Below are positions 11,450-23,089 of a stretch of DNA of 64,000 nt, piece after piece. The notes under the pieces were generated by a model. That model worked only from the letters and a program-made list of their open reading frames with translations, ran no database searches and was not told where the DNA came from. Position 1 is the stretch's first letter; each line of letters begins with the position of its first letter. The position numbers were made by a program, and so were the translations under genes. Source of the DNA: Phorcus lineatus (lineage: Eukaryota > Mollusca > Gastropoda > Trochida > Trochidae); assembly GCA_921293015.1 (NCBI GenBank), contig OV121087.1, positions 8,568,501-8,632,500 on the forward strand. Direction: 5' to 3'.

Positions 11450-12060
11450 GTTTAGCGGTGTGGTATATGAGGACAGATTTGCTTTGGAATTGTCATTGGT
11501 CCATTAAGTTGACTAGACGCTCTCAGTATCCTGAGTCGAAATTGAACTTGGGATCTAGGTCGGGTTGCATGACATTTTAGAAGAGTATAATTCGTTATTA
11601 GTTCATGTCGGTATCTATTTAGTTTTTTCTGTTGTTGCAATTAATGTGCAGGGAGGATTTGAGAAGCAGATTGCCGAACGATACTGGTCGGTTATCCTCA
11701 TATATTCTATATAAATAAACTTGCCCGTCAGTGACCTACACAAGTGTTTTGTTGTTTTGTTTGTTTGATCGAAAAGAATAGGAACATAAATAATATGTTT
11801 TTGCAGGAAATGCTTTACAAAGGATATATTCAATAAACGTACATTTTTCTTGTGCCTGATGCAGTGTGTATACGATGACATTTTGAACAATAAACTTGAA
11901 CAAAAAATATCTTTACTTACCAAACAAATATTTCTCAAAAATGCATAGCAGAAAATATATATGACAATGTTATAGTATTTCGGACAAGAACCGGGGAGTT
12001 TTGAATAGTAAAGGAACACATGGAGGAGTATGTTCACCTTAATTAGTTGCCCAAAATCTT
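11450..12060. other. Copy 2 spacer with long minus-strand frame
   Basis: A 140-codon minus-strand frame (12,037 to 11,615) has no recognisable domain. Its middle is homologous to 42,360-42,420: both share GAACAATAAACTT-AAACAA on the plus strand. On the minus strand the homologous frames share LFKFIV, but copy 2 has a stop in that register. I regard the long frame as non-coding or decayed. Confidence 0.35.
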
Positions 12061-12317
12061 TTATTCAGTTTGAATAGTTTTTCTTCCACTGACTTTGCTT
12101 GAGCAGCTTTTCTAGTTAAGTTGGATCGTTTTATTATTAATCCTAGTTGTTCGTTAGGTGCAGCATTCATATAGACGAAATTAAATACTAGTTAAAATGC
12201 ATAATACAAATCTGAACATGTATGACCATGGTACAGTATTCGGCCTTCAGGAAAGAAGTAAAACTTATTTCGTTAACCATGTTAAACCCAAACACATGGA
12301 GGAGGATGTTAACCTTT

Positions 12318-12452
12318 ATGTTACCTTTTTGCTAAAAATATTTCCATTTGATGAGAACCTTTATGGTAACTTGTTTCTACAAATATTTCCATTTGATGAG
12401 AACCTATATGTTAACTTGTTGCTACAAATATTTCCATTTGATGAGAATTTAA
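12318..12452 (+). repeat. 45-bp tandem repeat, three copies
   Basis: The core ATTTCCATTTGATGAGAA recurs with an exact 45-bp step (its TTTCCATTTG at 12,341, 12,386 and 12,431). Because 45 is divisible by three, it makes a 15-residue repeat (NLYxxLxLQIFPFDE) in a 91-codon frame at 12,197-12,472. Block F in copies 3 and 5 has one unit only and no comparable frame, so this looks like a local expansion rather than a gene. Confidence 0.8.
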
Positions 12453-13639
12453 ACTGCAATGACCTTGACTAACCGGCAGTGAATATTCTAATTCTAGTGT
12501 TATAACTCTTATCAAGAGTAATACTCAAATAAGGTTTTGGCACAGTCCTGATTACCATATATAGTATGCTCAAGTTAAAATGAATTTTAAATCAAGAGAT
12601 ATTTTTCATGTAAGATGACTTTGATGAAGTATGAATTTCAATTTCTTCAAACATTTGATATATACCAACTTACAAGTTTGACTATAAATATATATTGATC
12701 TTCTGTGACATTTTGATTCATGTAACGAATTGTTATTCCTTTTGAGAGTATTGAATTATTTGCTGTAACCTTGGTAGCAGATTTTGAAATGTCATATTGT
12801 ATGCTTCACAAAATTTTTATAAACCGCTTCTTATGACATTTCCTAGTTTTCAGTATATGTACACATTAACCTGTTTGTACTCATTATGCACATTGTAAGT
12901 GCAAGACAGTTAACTGTAAATTACTTTTTGGCGGAAACTCATCTTTGTAAATGAGTTCATTAATGCTCACCCAACTTTGAGTTATTATTCGTTGATGTTT
13001 CACTTTGCATAGCGTCCAATTACAGCGACCCTTTATGTTTCACATAAAATACTTTCAATATGTCATGAAATATCATACCATTTATCTTTTTACTATATCA
13101 TTACTTGCACGCGACAACCTTGCCTAGGCCTTGGTAACAGCATCAAATATAGTTGGAAACTTTGATGGTAACAATAATGCTTTTGGCTAGTAATTTTGAA
13201 CTCTGAAATTTATATCAAAATAATACATTGTTTTCACCGTACGATGAAATGTACATTTAGCGCTCGTGATTATACATAACTTTATAATTATGATTAAATT
13301 CTACATAGCAAATATCTAACATATGCAAATTTAAAATCCTAGTAAGTAACTTAGATGGAACAATTCAGGAATTAAGTTACTAGCAGTATTGTCATGACAA
13401 TTATTTAAATTTGATTCGATGATATATAACTTACTCATGACGAGGCCTGACGAGCAGTATGAATGATAGAAAAAATTACTTGATATTATCAATTAATAAA
13501 CTAATGCTTAAGGCAAGACACCATCCAAATTATCTCAAATTTGGTTTAATATTAACGTATTTTGAATGAGTCAAGTTAAAGGTATAACTTCCTTTAATAA
13601 ATGATAGGTTCTTCTTGTCAAGCCCAAACGAGTTAAGAA

Positions 13640-16600
13640 CATTATGTTACAAGAAGACAATTTTCATAGGGAGTGTTTGACAACTATCGATTATCAGTGT
13701 AACCTTCAGTGAATCTGACCCTTTTTTTTTACATGTGTAAGTAAAATGTGATGCTTTTTTATTTGAAATAAACGGTCACTTAAGTTCACATTGAGTGGTG
13801 AAATTAGTTAAAAGCATTGCACACGGAGCACAAGATTTAGCCTTTTATGGTATTTTTCAACTTATTTCTATGGTCAGAAAAATATTTTGGAAGAATGTAA
13901 GTGTAAAATGTGTTCTCACATATATCATGTAATAAAACATTTGTGTACTTGTACAGTCCTAAAATTCACCGGAAACAAGTTGATGTATGTCTGAAAAACA
14001 TCAATGGCAAACGCTGGTAAAGAAATTCAGTTATCAAAATAGATCTCCACTACCATACATTAAGTTTAAATCTTTTTGTATTATTATCTAGAACAATCGT
14101 GTAAATATAAAATGTGTATATTTGTTGATCTTTCATTGTACCAGCCAAATCAAGTGGAAGAAAGATGGTCTCGTCAGCTTAACAGACCGCCTTCAATGTC
14201 AGACATAAACACCAGTTTGTAAACACAGACAAGCAAGAAATTGTTAATATTATTGTCTCGTCATCTACGAACTCATTAAATTAATTACAAATTCTACACT
14301 TTGTACAAACGTACCTACTATACATGCATGATACAGATATTTTGTCTTTCGTGATAAGCTGATTAACTACTCTGATGGTTGTATGCTTAACTAAAAAGTA
14401 ATTTTGCATCTTAATGTGTTGCAGTGGTGGTTTGAAATCTAACGTAACATCCAAGAGTATTTCCATGTCATTTATTAGGTTTATTGTTTGAAGAAGGAAA
14501 GAAGCACCAAGGCGGATGTCCATTACCTGGAAGATGAAGATTTCTGCTATCAATGCTTACTGACAATAATTCTCCTTTCAATTTCTGCTATCAATGCTTA
14601 CTGACAATAATTCTCCTTTCAATTTCTGCTATCCAAGCTTACTGACAATAATTCTCCTTTCAATTTCTGCTACCAATGCTTACTGACAATAATTCTCCTT
14701 TCAATTTCTGCTACCAATGCTTACTGACAATAATTCTCCTTTCAATTTCTGCTATCAATGCTTACTGACAATAATTCTCCTTTCAATTTCTGCTATCAAT
14801 GCTTACTGACAATAATTCTCCTTTCAATTTCTGCTATCAATGCTTACTGACAATAATTCTCCTTTCAATTTCTGCTATCAATGCTTACTGACAATAATTC
14901 TCCTTTCAATTTCTGCTATCAATGCTTACTGACAATAATTCTCCTTTCAATTTCTGCTATCAATGCTTACTGACAATAATTCTCCTTTCAATTTCTGCTA
15001 TCAATGCTTACTGACAATAATTCTCCTTTCAATTTCTGCTATCAATGCTTACTGACAATAATTCTCCTTTCAATTTCTGCTATCAATGCTTACTGACAAT
15101 AATTCTCCTTTCAATTTCTGCTATCAATGCTTACTGACAATAATTCTCCTTTCAATTTCTGCTATCAATGCTTACTGACAATAATTCTCCTTTCAATTTC
15201 TGCTATCAATGCTTACTGACAATAATTCTCCTTTCAATTTCTGCTATCAATGCTTACTGACAATAATTCTCCTTTCAATTTCTGCTATCAATGCTTACTG
15301 ACAATAATTCTCCTTTCAATTTCTGCTATCAATGCTTACTGACAATAATTCTCCTTTCAATTTCCGCTATCAATGCTTACTGACAATAATTCTCCTTTCA
15401 ATTTCCGCTATCAATGCTTACTGACAATAATTCTCCTTTCAATTTCCGCTATCAATGCTTACTGACAATAATTCTCCTTTCAATTTCCGCTATCAATGCT
15501 TACTGACAATAATTCTCCTTTCAATTTCTGCTATCAATGCTTACTGACAATAATTCTCCTTTCAATTTCTGCTATCAATGCTTACTGACAATAATTCTCC
15601 TTTCAATTTCTGCTATCAATGCTTACTGACAATAATTCTCCTTTCAATTTCTGCTATCAATGCTTACTGACAATAATTCTCCTTTCAATTTGCTAATAAC
15701 ATACCTTAAAAGAAATAATTAAAAGCATATGCCATGAGAATATTGACTTGAATATTGAAGGCGTATTGATGCTTTAATTAACATGCGTAAATGAGTGTTT
15801 GCTCTATACCATAGTAAATCATATATAATAGTTTTGCACGTATTATTCAGGAATGAGCTATCTTACGATGCTGAAAACGAGTTTTAAAGACACAATCACA
15901 AAAAAACTGACATGCTCATGTAGATCAGTGTGTGCTATCAACGAAGTTTCCATTAGCTACAAAAGGAGAGCACACAATGATTGTAATAAGAAACATAATC
16001 TTTGATGCGCTACGAAATGTCCCTATTGTTTGGATTTCTTGTAAAATGATAGGACTGATGTACAGATATAGAGTAAAGGATCTTTGGAATAGATAATTTC
16101 TCTTCATATTAAGATCACAAGAGCCTTTGATGTCTGTCGTTTGATTAACACTACTGCTTGACCCTCATTTGTATGAATAAATTGCGAATGTTCTATTGTT
16201 TGAATCAAATAAATGATTTTAGTCGAGGAATGCAAAGGTCCCTCTGCCTTTAATTGACACAAAAGTTTTGAATTTATTTTCGGTACAATAATTGAGAAAT
16301 ATTGATAACTGATAAGTGCTAGGGGATTCGAGGTTTTCACACATACATGTATTTCCATTTAATTGTCAAGGGACCTGCTCATCTGTAACCTGCTTTACCA
16401 ATTACAAATATGAAATGTTTTGTCGTCCATAGAAAGATATCTGTGTTGTTTTGATTGAAGGGAAACTAGTTTAAAACGCAATTTTTTTTTAAAATCATGA
16501 CCATTGTACAGTATGGGACATCAAAACAGGGGTTATTAATGGTATGTTTATCATATCAAACCAGAGATATAAAGGTGGATGTTAACCTTTATTTGAACTT

Positions 16601-17600
16601 GTTGATCAAACACCTTTTCACTTAATTGGACTTGATTGCACTGACCTTGATGAAACACCTGTGTTTGTCGTAACGTTGATTGTGTTATCACTGTAATCTC
16701 GAAAAATACTCACTTTAGGATTTAACACACTCACGACTTCAAAAGCATGTTTCAGTTAAAATGAATTTCAAATCCTGAGGAGATATTTGCCTTTGATAAT
16801 GTTTTTGTTGTTAACCTTTAAAGAACAAACACTAAAATTGTTTATCAACTACCGAATTTAAGTAATGATCAACCTGCTCTGGCATTGTAATATATATAAC
16901 CTATTTTTACTCGTCTTGTGAGTTTTGAATTCCTTGTTAAGATGATGATATAGCATAAAAGGTTCAATGTTCTTAATTATTATTTTCAGATCGTTATGCA
17001 GACATTAACCTGTTTGCACCCTTTGCACCTATTGTAAATGACAGACGTATAATTCTAGATAGCGGCTTGGCAGAAACTCATCTATGTAAATGAATTCATT
17101 TATGTGTACCTCAGTTTGAGTTAATAAACATTTATGTGCCTCTTTGCATAGTGTCTAATGACAGCAGTGCTTTATATCCTCATAAAATACTCTCAATATG
17201 TACTATACTATCAAATCATTTATTGATTGATAATATCGATAATTTAGCGATAACTGCTCTTAGCATCTCACATCCTTGCTTTTGCAAAATTTCTTTTACC
17301 GTGAATGTTTTTGTACACATTTGTTGAGGCTCGGAACATTACGGTTATGCTTTGAAAAGGATTTTTAACCCGTGTAATGATTTAAAAACTGTGAGAACAA
17401 ACTTATTTTCTATATATTAAAATTCACATTTAGGACTCATGATTATACATCATGTACAGACGGAACCAAGGAAAACAAAATTGGTTGAAGTTGTTATCCA
17501 GAAAATGTGAATATCACATTCAAAAATTTGTTATGAAGAAATCTTGCTTCCTTGGGTTTCAGATAATTAGAACGCTAACAAATCACTTGCCAAATTAAAT
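13640..17600 (+). repeat. Segmental duplication array, copy 3 (blocks C-G)
   Basis: C (13,797-13,910), D (14,161-14,300), then a 41-bp minisatellite, E (15,854-16,200), F (16,495-16,760) and G (16,957-17,200). E matches copy 5 at 39,576-39,900 closely: ACACAATGATGGTAACAAGAAA against ACACAATGATTGTAATAAGAAA, and the ACAAGAGCCTTTGATGTCT run. Blocks M, A and B are missing, or their place is taken by unrelated DNA at 13.1-13.6 kb. Confidence 0.7.
14541..15691 (+). repeat. 41-bp minisatellite, about 28 copies
   Basis: Each unit contains TTTCTGCTATCAATGCTTAC followed by TGACAATAATTCTCCTTTCA. The step is exactly 41 bp across about 1,150 bp, and almost every unit is identical. Exceptions are CTATCCAAGC in one early unit, CTACCAATGC in two early units, and four consecutive units near 15,361-15,530 with TTTCCGC in place of TTTCTGC. 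Other copies of the segment lack the array, so it expanded after the duplication. Confidence 0.97.
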
Positions 17601-17619
17601 CAAGTTACATGCAATGGAA

Positions 17620-18125
17620 ACGTAAGCACTCATCTGCACCCAAGAAATTGAGAACACAGTCTTCTACAGCTAGGTCACAGACAGTCGCAAAGACAAATGG
17701 GCAAAGTGCATCGAGGTCAAGGGATATCATATAAAAAAATCAATTTCACAACCATTGACTTCTGTTTTATATCCACTTCTAGGAACTCATTGACTTCCCC
17801 TCGTAGAATAGTACGTTGGATAACACACACGTTGGTGTAACTATTTAAGTATCGTCTAGACTGCTGTTTGGAAAATGTCTTTTCCTATCAAAAACAAACA
17901 ATCTTACCTTGCACACAGTCCATTATTTTCACCCATCTCTTACTATTGACATCGCTTTTAGGTTATCGGAGCGTTGTTGAGACCGAAAAGGGTTTGTTCT
18001 TCACGGTATTACGAATGACCTTTCACGGATTTGTAAGGAAATACTTTCAAATGACATGAAGGTTCAGTTTGTACAAAACATATCAACCATAACAGTCTCA
18101 GCTTCGTATATGATTCATAAAGGAG
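17620..18125. other. Spacer between copy 3 and an inverted-repeat element
   Basis: No gene or repeat recognised. A 63-codon frame at 17,868-18,059 has no family features. Confidence 0.4.
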
Positions 18126-18126
18126 C

Positions 18127-18260
18127 CTCAACCATCACGCGTTTTGCACTAAAGCACAATTTTGCCCTGAACTATAATAGTAAAAGCACGAGGCCGAAGA
18201 CGTTAATAATAGTTCAGGGCAAAACTGTACTTTATTTCAAAACACATGTTACGGTTGAGA
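18127..18260. mobile_element. MITE-like inverted-repeat element
   Basis: The left arm (18,127-18,175) and right arm (18,209-18,260) are imperfect inverted repeats of about 50 bp. Both contain TTTTGCCCTGAACTAT on their respective strands, and both outer ends read CTCAACC. The central 33 bp hold ACGAGGCCGAAGACG. Such short palindromic elements are typical non-autonomous DNA transposons. No clear target duplication was seen. Confidence 0.6.
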
Positions 18261-18345
18261 CTCCCTATTTCTTTTCTAGCATGTCGATTTTAACTCGTGT
18301 GAAAAATTATATAAAATGAAATTAATCGACTACGGCCATAACTAG

Positions 18346-18400
18346 TGACGTCATAAGTTTTTTATTGTCGACGTCATTGGTCATTGTTTCGAGACGTCAT
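18346..18400. promoter_or_regulatory. Three GACGTCAT motifs at 23-bp steps
   Basis: GACGTCAT occurs at 18,347, 18,370 and 18,393, exactly 23 bp apart. The first is part of a full TGACGTCA. Even spacing close to two helical turns suggests either a cluster of bZIP-type sites or a short decayed tandem repeat. Confidence 0.35.
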
Positions 18401-18429
18401 TCAATAACTATATTTTATTGCAGAATAAA

Positions 18430-19480
18430 GGATAGGCGGCACCTTTGATCTTTACCGAAACAATGCTCAAATGTATTCTAAAGAGTCCTTTTAAATAATA
18501 AAGAAGCACCTAAATTTATAGTTTTATTTCTAGTTAAATAGATACTTTATGAGGATATTTTCCAACACAAAATATGAAATGTGTAGGATATATTTTCTGA
18601 AGTGAACAATATGGAATTTATAAAAGTTCTAAAAAAGATTTTTACACTTTTAGCTATTATCCTAACAAGGAGATTTAGCAGGAGATTATCATCACTGTAA
18701 AGATTATATTGTAGAAATCTATAAATTGCAAGAAATATGAAGGCTTCATCCTTACATTTTTAGATTTTATGCCATAAAGACCTTTTGTAAAAGATAAAGC
18801 GCGTATTTATAGAGGAAATAAACCAGCGTCGTCCAATCAATATTTCTGTTAGTTGAAATGATTGCGAAACCACAATTAATTTAGGAATATCACAGCGGTC
18901 TTTGGTGAAATTAGGTTTTATGAAATATTTTAGAAAGTTAATCTTAAATAAATCCGTTGTGTCATGTTAAGGGGATCCTCTTTTATGGAGGAGTGTTTCT
19001 CATTCAAAATAGAATTTATTGAAATGGAAAGCAAAAACAGTAATGCCTAGTTCATTGAAGGTGAGTATCATCGTTTAACAACTTTCATGTAATCATTTGT
19101 GGTACTCAGACTACCTCCTAGGTCAATAAACGCATTGCATTTGTAGTCACATGATAACAAATAATACCTTCTGTAAAATTGGAGAAATCTTTTAAGATGT
19201 ACATTCTTGAAGGTTGCCAATTCGATAAGCATTGCTGCAAAGATTTTGCTTACCTGAAAGCTAACTTCTAAATGGTGCAATGTACGATATGTCAATTCTA
19301 AAGTATTTCTTTATCATCCTCGTATGTCTCAATCTTTTTCTTTTTGACCACTTGAATGAGAAAACAATAGTTCAGAGAGGTTTTACATAAATAAATATGG
19401 CTGTTCTAGTGTAATACATGGAAATGTTTACGTGTCATTAAAGTAACGTTTTTATCTTAAGGAAGAGAACATATTCTTCT
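18430..19480 (+). repeat. Block S, first copy
   Basis: Matches 45,370-46,250 in the same orientation. Shared runs include AAGGAATATCACAGCG (first base differs here), TTTTAGAAAGTTAATCTT and GAGTGTTTCT. It follows block G here as it does in copy 5, so it belongs to the large duplicated unit. No open frame is conserved between the two. Confidence 0.7.
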
Positions 19481-19720
19481 TTATTTTCACAATGGCGATG
19501 TTAAGGTACAATTCTTATACCGTCTTAAACCATTTGTTGAATTAGAGAAATTACTTTTCCATAAAATACCCTCGTCTCCCATATATAGCCATTTTCGTTG
19601 TATCATAATTGCATATAGATATAATAGACAGATAATTGACACATATATTACTTCAATATTTAATAACAAAATTAGTAATTCACGTCTCTGGGAATCACTC
19701 TTTGATACTTCCTCTACGAA

Positions 19721-19733
19721 GGGGGGGGGGGGG
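19721..19733 (+). repeat. Poly-G tract, 13 bases
   Basis: An uninterrupted run of 13 G in AT-rich DNA. It could form a G-quadruplex or cause polymerase slippage. Confidence 0.9.
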
Positions 19734-20098
19734 CTTCCGATTATAGTAAATCTCCCATTTTGATTACATTATAAAATGTGTACTGTGACTACCCTGATAT
19801 CAGAGATATATAAGTGTATCAAAACATTTAATATTTACATAAAGTTCATAAAGTTATCCTATTCACTATTGATATCAGGTTTTATGATCGAAAATAATCT
19901 TGACTAAAAACCTCTTCTAAACACGCCTAAATAAGACCTAACAGATGAAGAAATCAACACTTAGCATAATGTTTGTTCATCTAATTCTATGAGGCAAGAA
20001 ATCTTATTTCATAATTTGATTTACTGATACTATTTATTTAATTAAACAAAATAAATTATAGAAATGAACTTGACAGAATAAAATCAACTAAGAGACAT

Positions 20099-20373
20099 AG
20101 CGCGCTCGGCTTCGGATCGAGACGACCCTGGTTCGAATTCCGCTATGAACTTGACAACTTTGTCTGCAGTAGAGACCTTTTCGACAGTTATGTTTGGGTT
20201 GAATACTCAATGAATATCAGTGCAGTACCACCCATGGTTCGTTAGTTCTAGCCGATGCTCACAGGTTTGCCCGAAATGCACACATTGGTATTTTCCCAGC
20301 AATAATACTAGCAACCGCGATATAAGTGAAATACATTTGAAGCGGCGTTGAATCTAATTTCACCTCACTTAAA
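20099..20373 (+). mobile_element. tRNA-derived SINE (family A), 5' truncated, with target duplication
   Basis: Begins inside the tRNA-like head (AGCGCGCTCGGCTTCGGATC), keeps a perfect B box GGTTCGAATTCC (20,130-20,141), and continues through the body to a CACCTCACTTAAA tail. It is flanked by TAAGAGACA at 20,090-20,098 and 20,374-20,382, a perfect 9-bp target-site duplication. Truncation at the 5' end with a complete tail fits reverse transcription primed at the target by a partner LINE. Confidence 0.85.
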
Positions 20374-20759
20374 TAAGAGACACAGTTCATAATATACAAT
20401 AAATTGTTGCAAATAGCCAGGAAATGAACTGGTTGCACAGAGTGCACATGCTTAGAACATTAAATTCGCGCCAAAGGGTTGGGCCTAAGAAGAGTTGTGA
20501 AATATTGAAAATCAATGTTTTTAAAAGAAATATCTTCATTTTACTCTGACCAAGTGAAATGTAAGTCAGTTACTACCATAGTTTCGAACTTGTATCTGGA
20601 AATACATGGACAGTTTGTCAGTGAGGCTGTCTTGGACAATTCGGCCTCTGACGGGTCTCATGGACATACTGTTATAACAAAACCCACAATATTGTTTAGC
20701 TAAAATCAGTCAAAATATATAAAAAAGCCATTGTCGTTCCTCATCCCTCTAACATTGAT

Positions 20760-21000
20760 TCCCATTCTTTATCGACTGGGGACAAGCATATGCATTATTT
20801 GTGTTATCTGTCTGCAGCAGCAAGTTTCAAATGTCTTTAAGCTATGACTTGTCTGTAACTACTTCTCCAAGGACAACATTAGCTGTAGTTGATGAGAAAC
20901 AACAACAAACAATCAGGAATACTGATAGGTGCTATCAAAATAGACACTGGAACATGGTGCTAAATTAGCGTCCATCCTGTCATTTTCTCACACACGTGGC
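20760..21000 (+). repeat. Isolated block M of the duplicated segment
   Basis: GTTATCTGTCTGCAGCAGCAAG, TCTGTAACTACTTCTCCAA, GTTGATGAGAAACAAC and CAAAATAGACACTGGAACATG align with 2740-2810, 7730-7880, 32,690-32,780 and 37,470-37,600. The minus strand keeps the hydrophobic frame downstream of a GTTCCAG acceptor-like site, then hits a stop. Confidence 0.55.
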
Positions 21001-21631
21001 CTTCACAGAATCTGTTTTGTTTACAAGAGAAAGGCGAATTTGCTTCCACATTGTACTTATCCCTATGGGATTGAAGAATCCAAATGACCGAGGAGATATG
21101 ATGTTATAAATGTTCTCAAAGCTTTATCTTTTATTCTACAATAACATTGCGGAATATTTGATTCGGTTGATTACCCAAATTTACAAGACATTGGTTCAAG
21201 ATCAGAATTGTCATTATTAAGTTCAGTATTTTTTAAAGTTGATTTATTCACTTGCTATTGCACGTGAATAAATCAAAATCTTAAAATTTTCTCGTTGTAT
21301 TTTCGATATTTACTCGTTATGAAATCTCTATGTTATCAATTGGACATCATTGTTTTACATTCACATAGCAATTGAAGCATCACTGCATTGTGGTATTACA
21401 GGACAGAACGAACATTACATTATCTCTGTAGACACATACAATAACTCTCAATATAACTATTTCCTGTTTTCAGGAAGGTTCCCCGACAGCTTCCCTTGAA
21501 TCCTTAAATAATAAAAAAGATTCACAGAGATGTTCCCAGTTTATTTGAGGAAAATTTCATAATAAGATAAGCATTGAATCGATAATGACGCCACCAAGGA
21601 TAGCCTTTTTTATGATATCTAACCTATATAT

Positions 21632-21634
<3 letters not shown>

Positions 21635-21661
<27 letters not shown>
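21635..21661. repeat. (TA)n microsatellite
   Basis: About 27 bp of pure TA dinucleotide repeat, with further TA-rich bases on its left side. Confidence 0.9.
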
Positions 21662-21662
<1 letters not shown>

Positions 21663-22130
21663 ACTTTACTTCTGCTTGATCGGTATGATACAGATTCTTA
21701 TTAATAGTTGATAATTACATTTACATTAACATTTATAATTACATTATTCGCCAATCGCCACACAAATGTAGGTGTTATCTTAGTGTTGGAACAATGCAGT
21801 TCCTGTGAGGGATTCCTTTGATAGATCCAGTCGTAGCGCAATTACCAATTCACTCTCACTTTTATACAAGTTACCAAACTATCCTGGCGGACGAACAGAG
21901 ATACATTTCGTGTTTAGTTCGGACTTTATATGAGGTGAGAGACAAATTATATAACTTTTTTTTATGTTTATAATACATATTCATACAGAAATAAGTACAG
22001 AAATGTTCATCAAATAAAGTAGAAACTATCAACTTTTGATGAAAAATCAGACATCAATGCTACTAATTGCAGAAAAATAAGACATAATATTATACTAAAG
22101 ATCTATTTCGATTTTTTAGATTTAGATCTA

Positions 22131-22403
22131 TGTAGATTTTCGACTTAGTCTTTTCAGCGATTTTGGTCAAAATCGGCTATTTGTACCTGTTTAAGCTCGA
22201 ATCTGGAGCCCAAACCAAGAGTCTGACAGGACATTCGTATTGCTCAATCAATAGAACACAAAGTGATGTACATTTGACGAAAGTTTGGTTCAGAAATATG
22301 CATTTTTAAGAAAGTTATCGCGATAGGTGCAACAATGTGTAGATTTTCGACTTAGTCTTTTTCCGTGATTTTGGACAAAATCGGCTATTTGTACCTGTTT
22401 GAG
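22131..22403 (+). repeat. Two copies of a 70-bp module, 203 bp apart
   Basis: The module starts TGTAGATTTTCGACTTAGTC and includes GATTTTGG-CAAAATCGGC and TTTGTACCTGTTT. It occurs at 22,131-22,200 and 22,334-22,403. Inside it, GATTTTG-GT-CAAAATC is a short hairpin. The origin is unknown. Confidence 0.8.
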
Positions 22404-22594
22404 TATCAAGTTCCATCATTCATGTATTCATTTGCCGACGGTTGCTACATGTATCTGTATGTGTTCAAATGTATTTGTCATGCCCTATTTATCAGCCTTT
22501 TATCATGTAGCATTTAAATGACATACAGTGAGACAGAGTTAATTCAGTTTGTAAGGCCTCTGGCCCATACAACATACATGTAAGATATGAATTA

Positions 22595-22990
22595 TTGCAT
22601 GCTTAATACAAGTTACACTATCAAAGTGGAGACTCTACTGAGATACTTTCCCATTTGTTTAAGCCTCTTTATATTTTGTATGGACATTCAATTTGAGAAC
22701 TTGTCGAGAGATGGTGGACTGTGGACAAGTAATTGTCATGAAAGCACAGTTGTCGTTCAATGCTGTATTTGCCACAAACCGTTAGTACAGGATATTCATC
22801 CTCAATGTGCGATACATTTTTGAAAGAGCAACAAGAACACAGTAAGTTCCTCCCTTTGAATTTTAGAATGGCGGCCAGGGAGATAAGCAATTTTAACGAA
22901 ATCGAGGAACACAACTTGCCGTGTTCTCTGGGGCTAGGTAAAAATGTAGATGACTGGCTTCTCCAACAGCCGTATGCTTGCTTAAAAAGG
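22595..22990 (-). pseudogene. LINE-like ORF2 C-terminal remnant
   Basis: One minus-strand frame reads CSCCSFKNVSHIEDEYPV then LTVCGKYSIERQLC. This resembles the cysteine-rich C-terminal region of non-LTR retrotransposon proteins (family form: C-x2-C...IEDExHFLxxCxxYxxxR). After a frameshift, a second frame gives MSIQNIKRLKQMGKYL, like the usual final LMSxxN...YL segment. At least one frameshift is present and no reverse transcriptase region remains. Recognition is from family memory and the clade is not assigned. Confidence 0.45.
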
Positions 22991-23089
22991 CGGGGATAGG
23001 GTTACTAGACTCAGAATGAGCGGCGTCAGGCCGAGAGGTAGTACGTGGCAACATTGACGGACACAGGTGGACCAATACTGTTTCGGCCG

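Larger units (their letters stand above)
7440..13100 (+). repeat. Segmental duplication array, copy 2 (blocks M-G)
   Basis: Order: M (7500-8050), A (8263-8450), B (9150-9364), C (9900-10,020), D (10,287-10,430), E (10,840-11,100), a spacer shared with copy 5 (11,450-12,050, partner 42,240-42,420), F (12,197-12,600) and G (12,809-13,070). Block G (CATTAACCTGTTTG, CGGAAACTCATC, TTTGCATAGCGTC) has partners at 17.0 and 42.96 kb. Copy 2 is one of the most complete units. Confidence 0.7.

Noticed and set aside
11615-12037. 140-codon minus-strand gene
   Set aside because: No domain. The homologous stretch at 42.24-42.42 kb does not keep this frame, and the paralogous register in copy 2 has a stop.
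12197-12472. Gene for a protein with 15-residue repeats
   Set aside because: The repeats come from a local 45-bp expansion. The homologous block F in copies 3, 4 and 5 has no corresponding frame.
14541-15691. CRISPR-like regular array
   Set aside because: The 41-bp units are contiguous with no unique spacers, and the surrounding DNA is clearly animal-type. It is a minisatellite.
18056-18319. 87-codon plus-strand ORF
   Set aside because: It runs straight through both arms of an inverted-repeat element, so it is an accidental frame.
22587-22823. 78-codon plus-strand ORF with a cysteine cluster
   Set aside because: It is antisense to the LINE-like C-terminal remnant, whose motif match is better.
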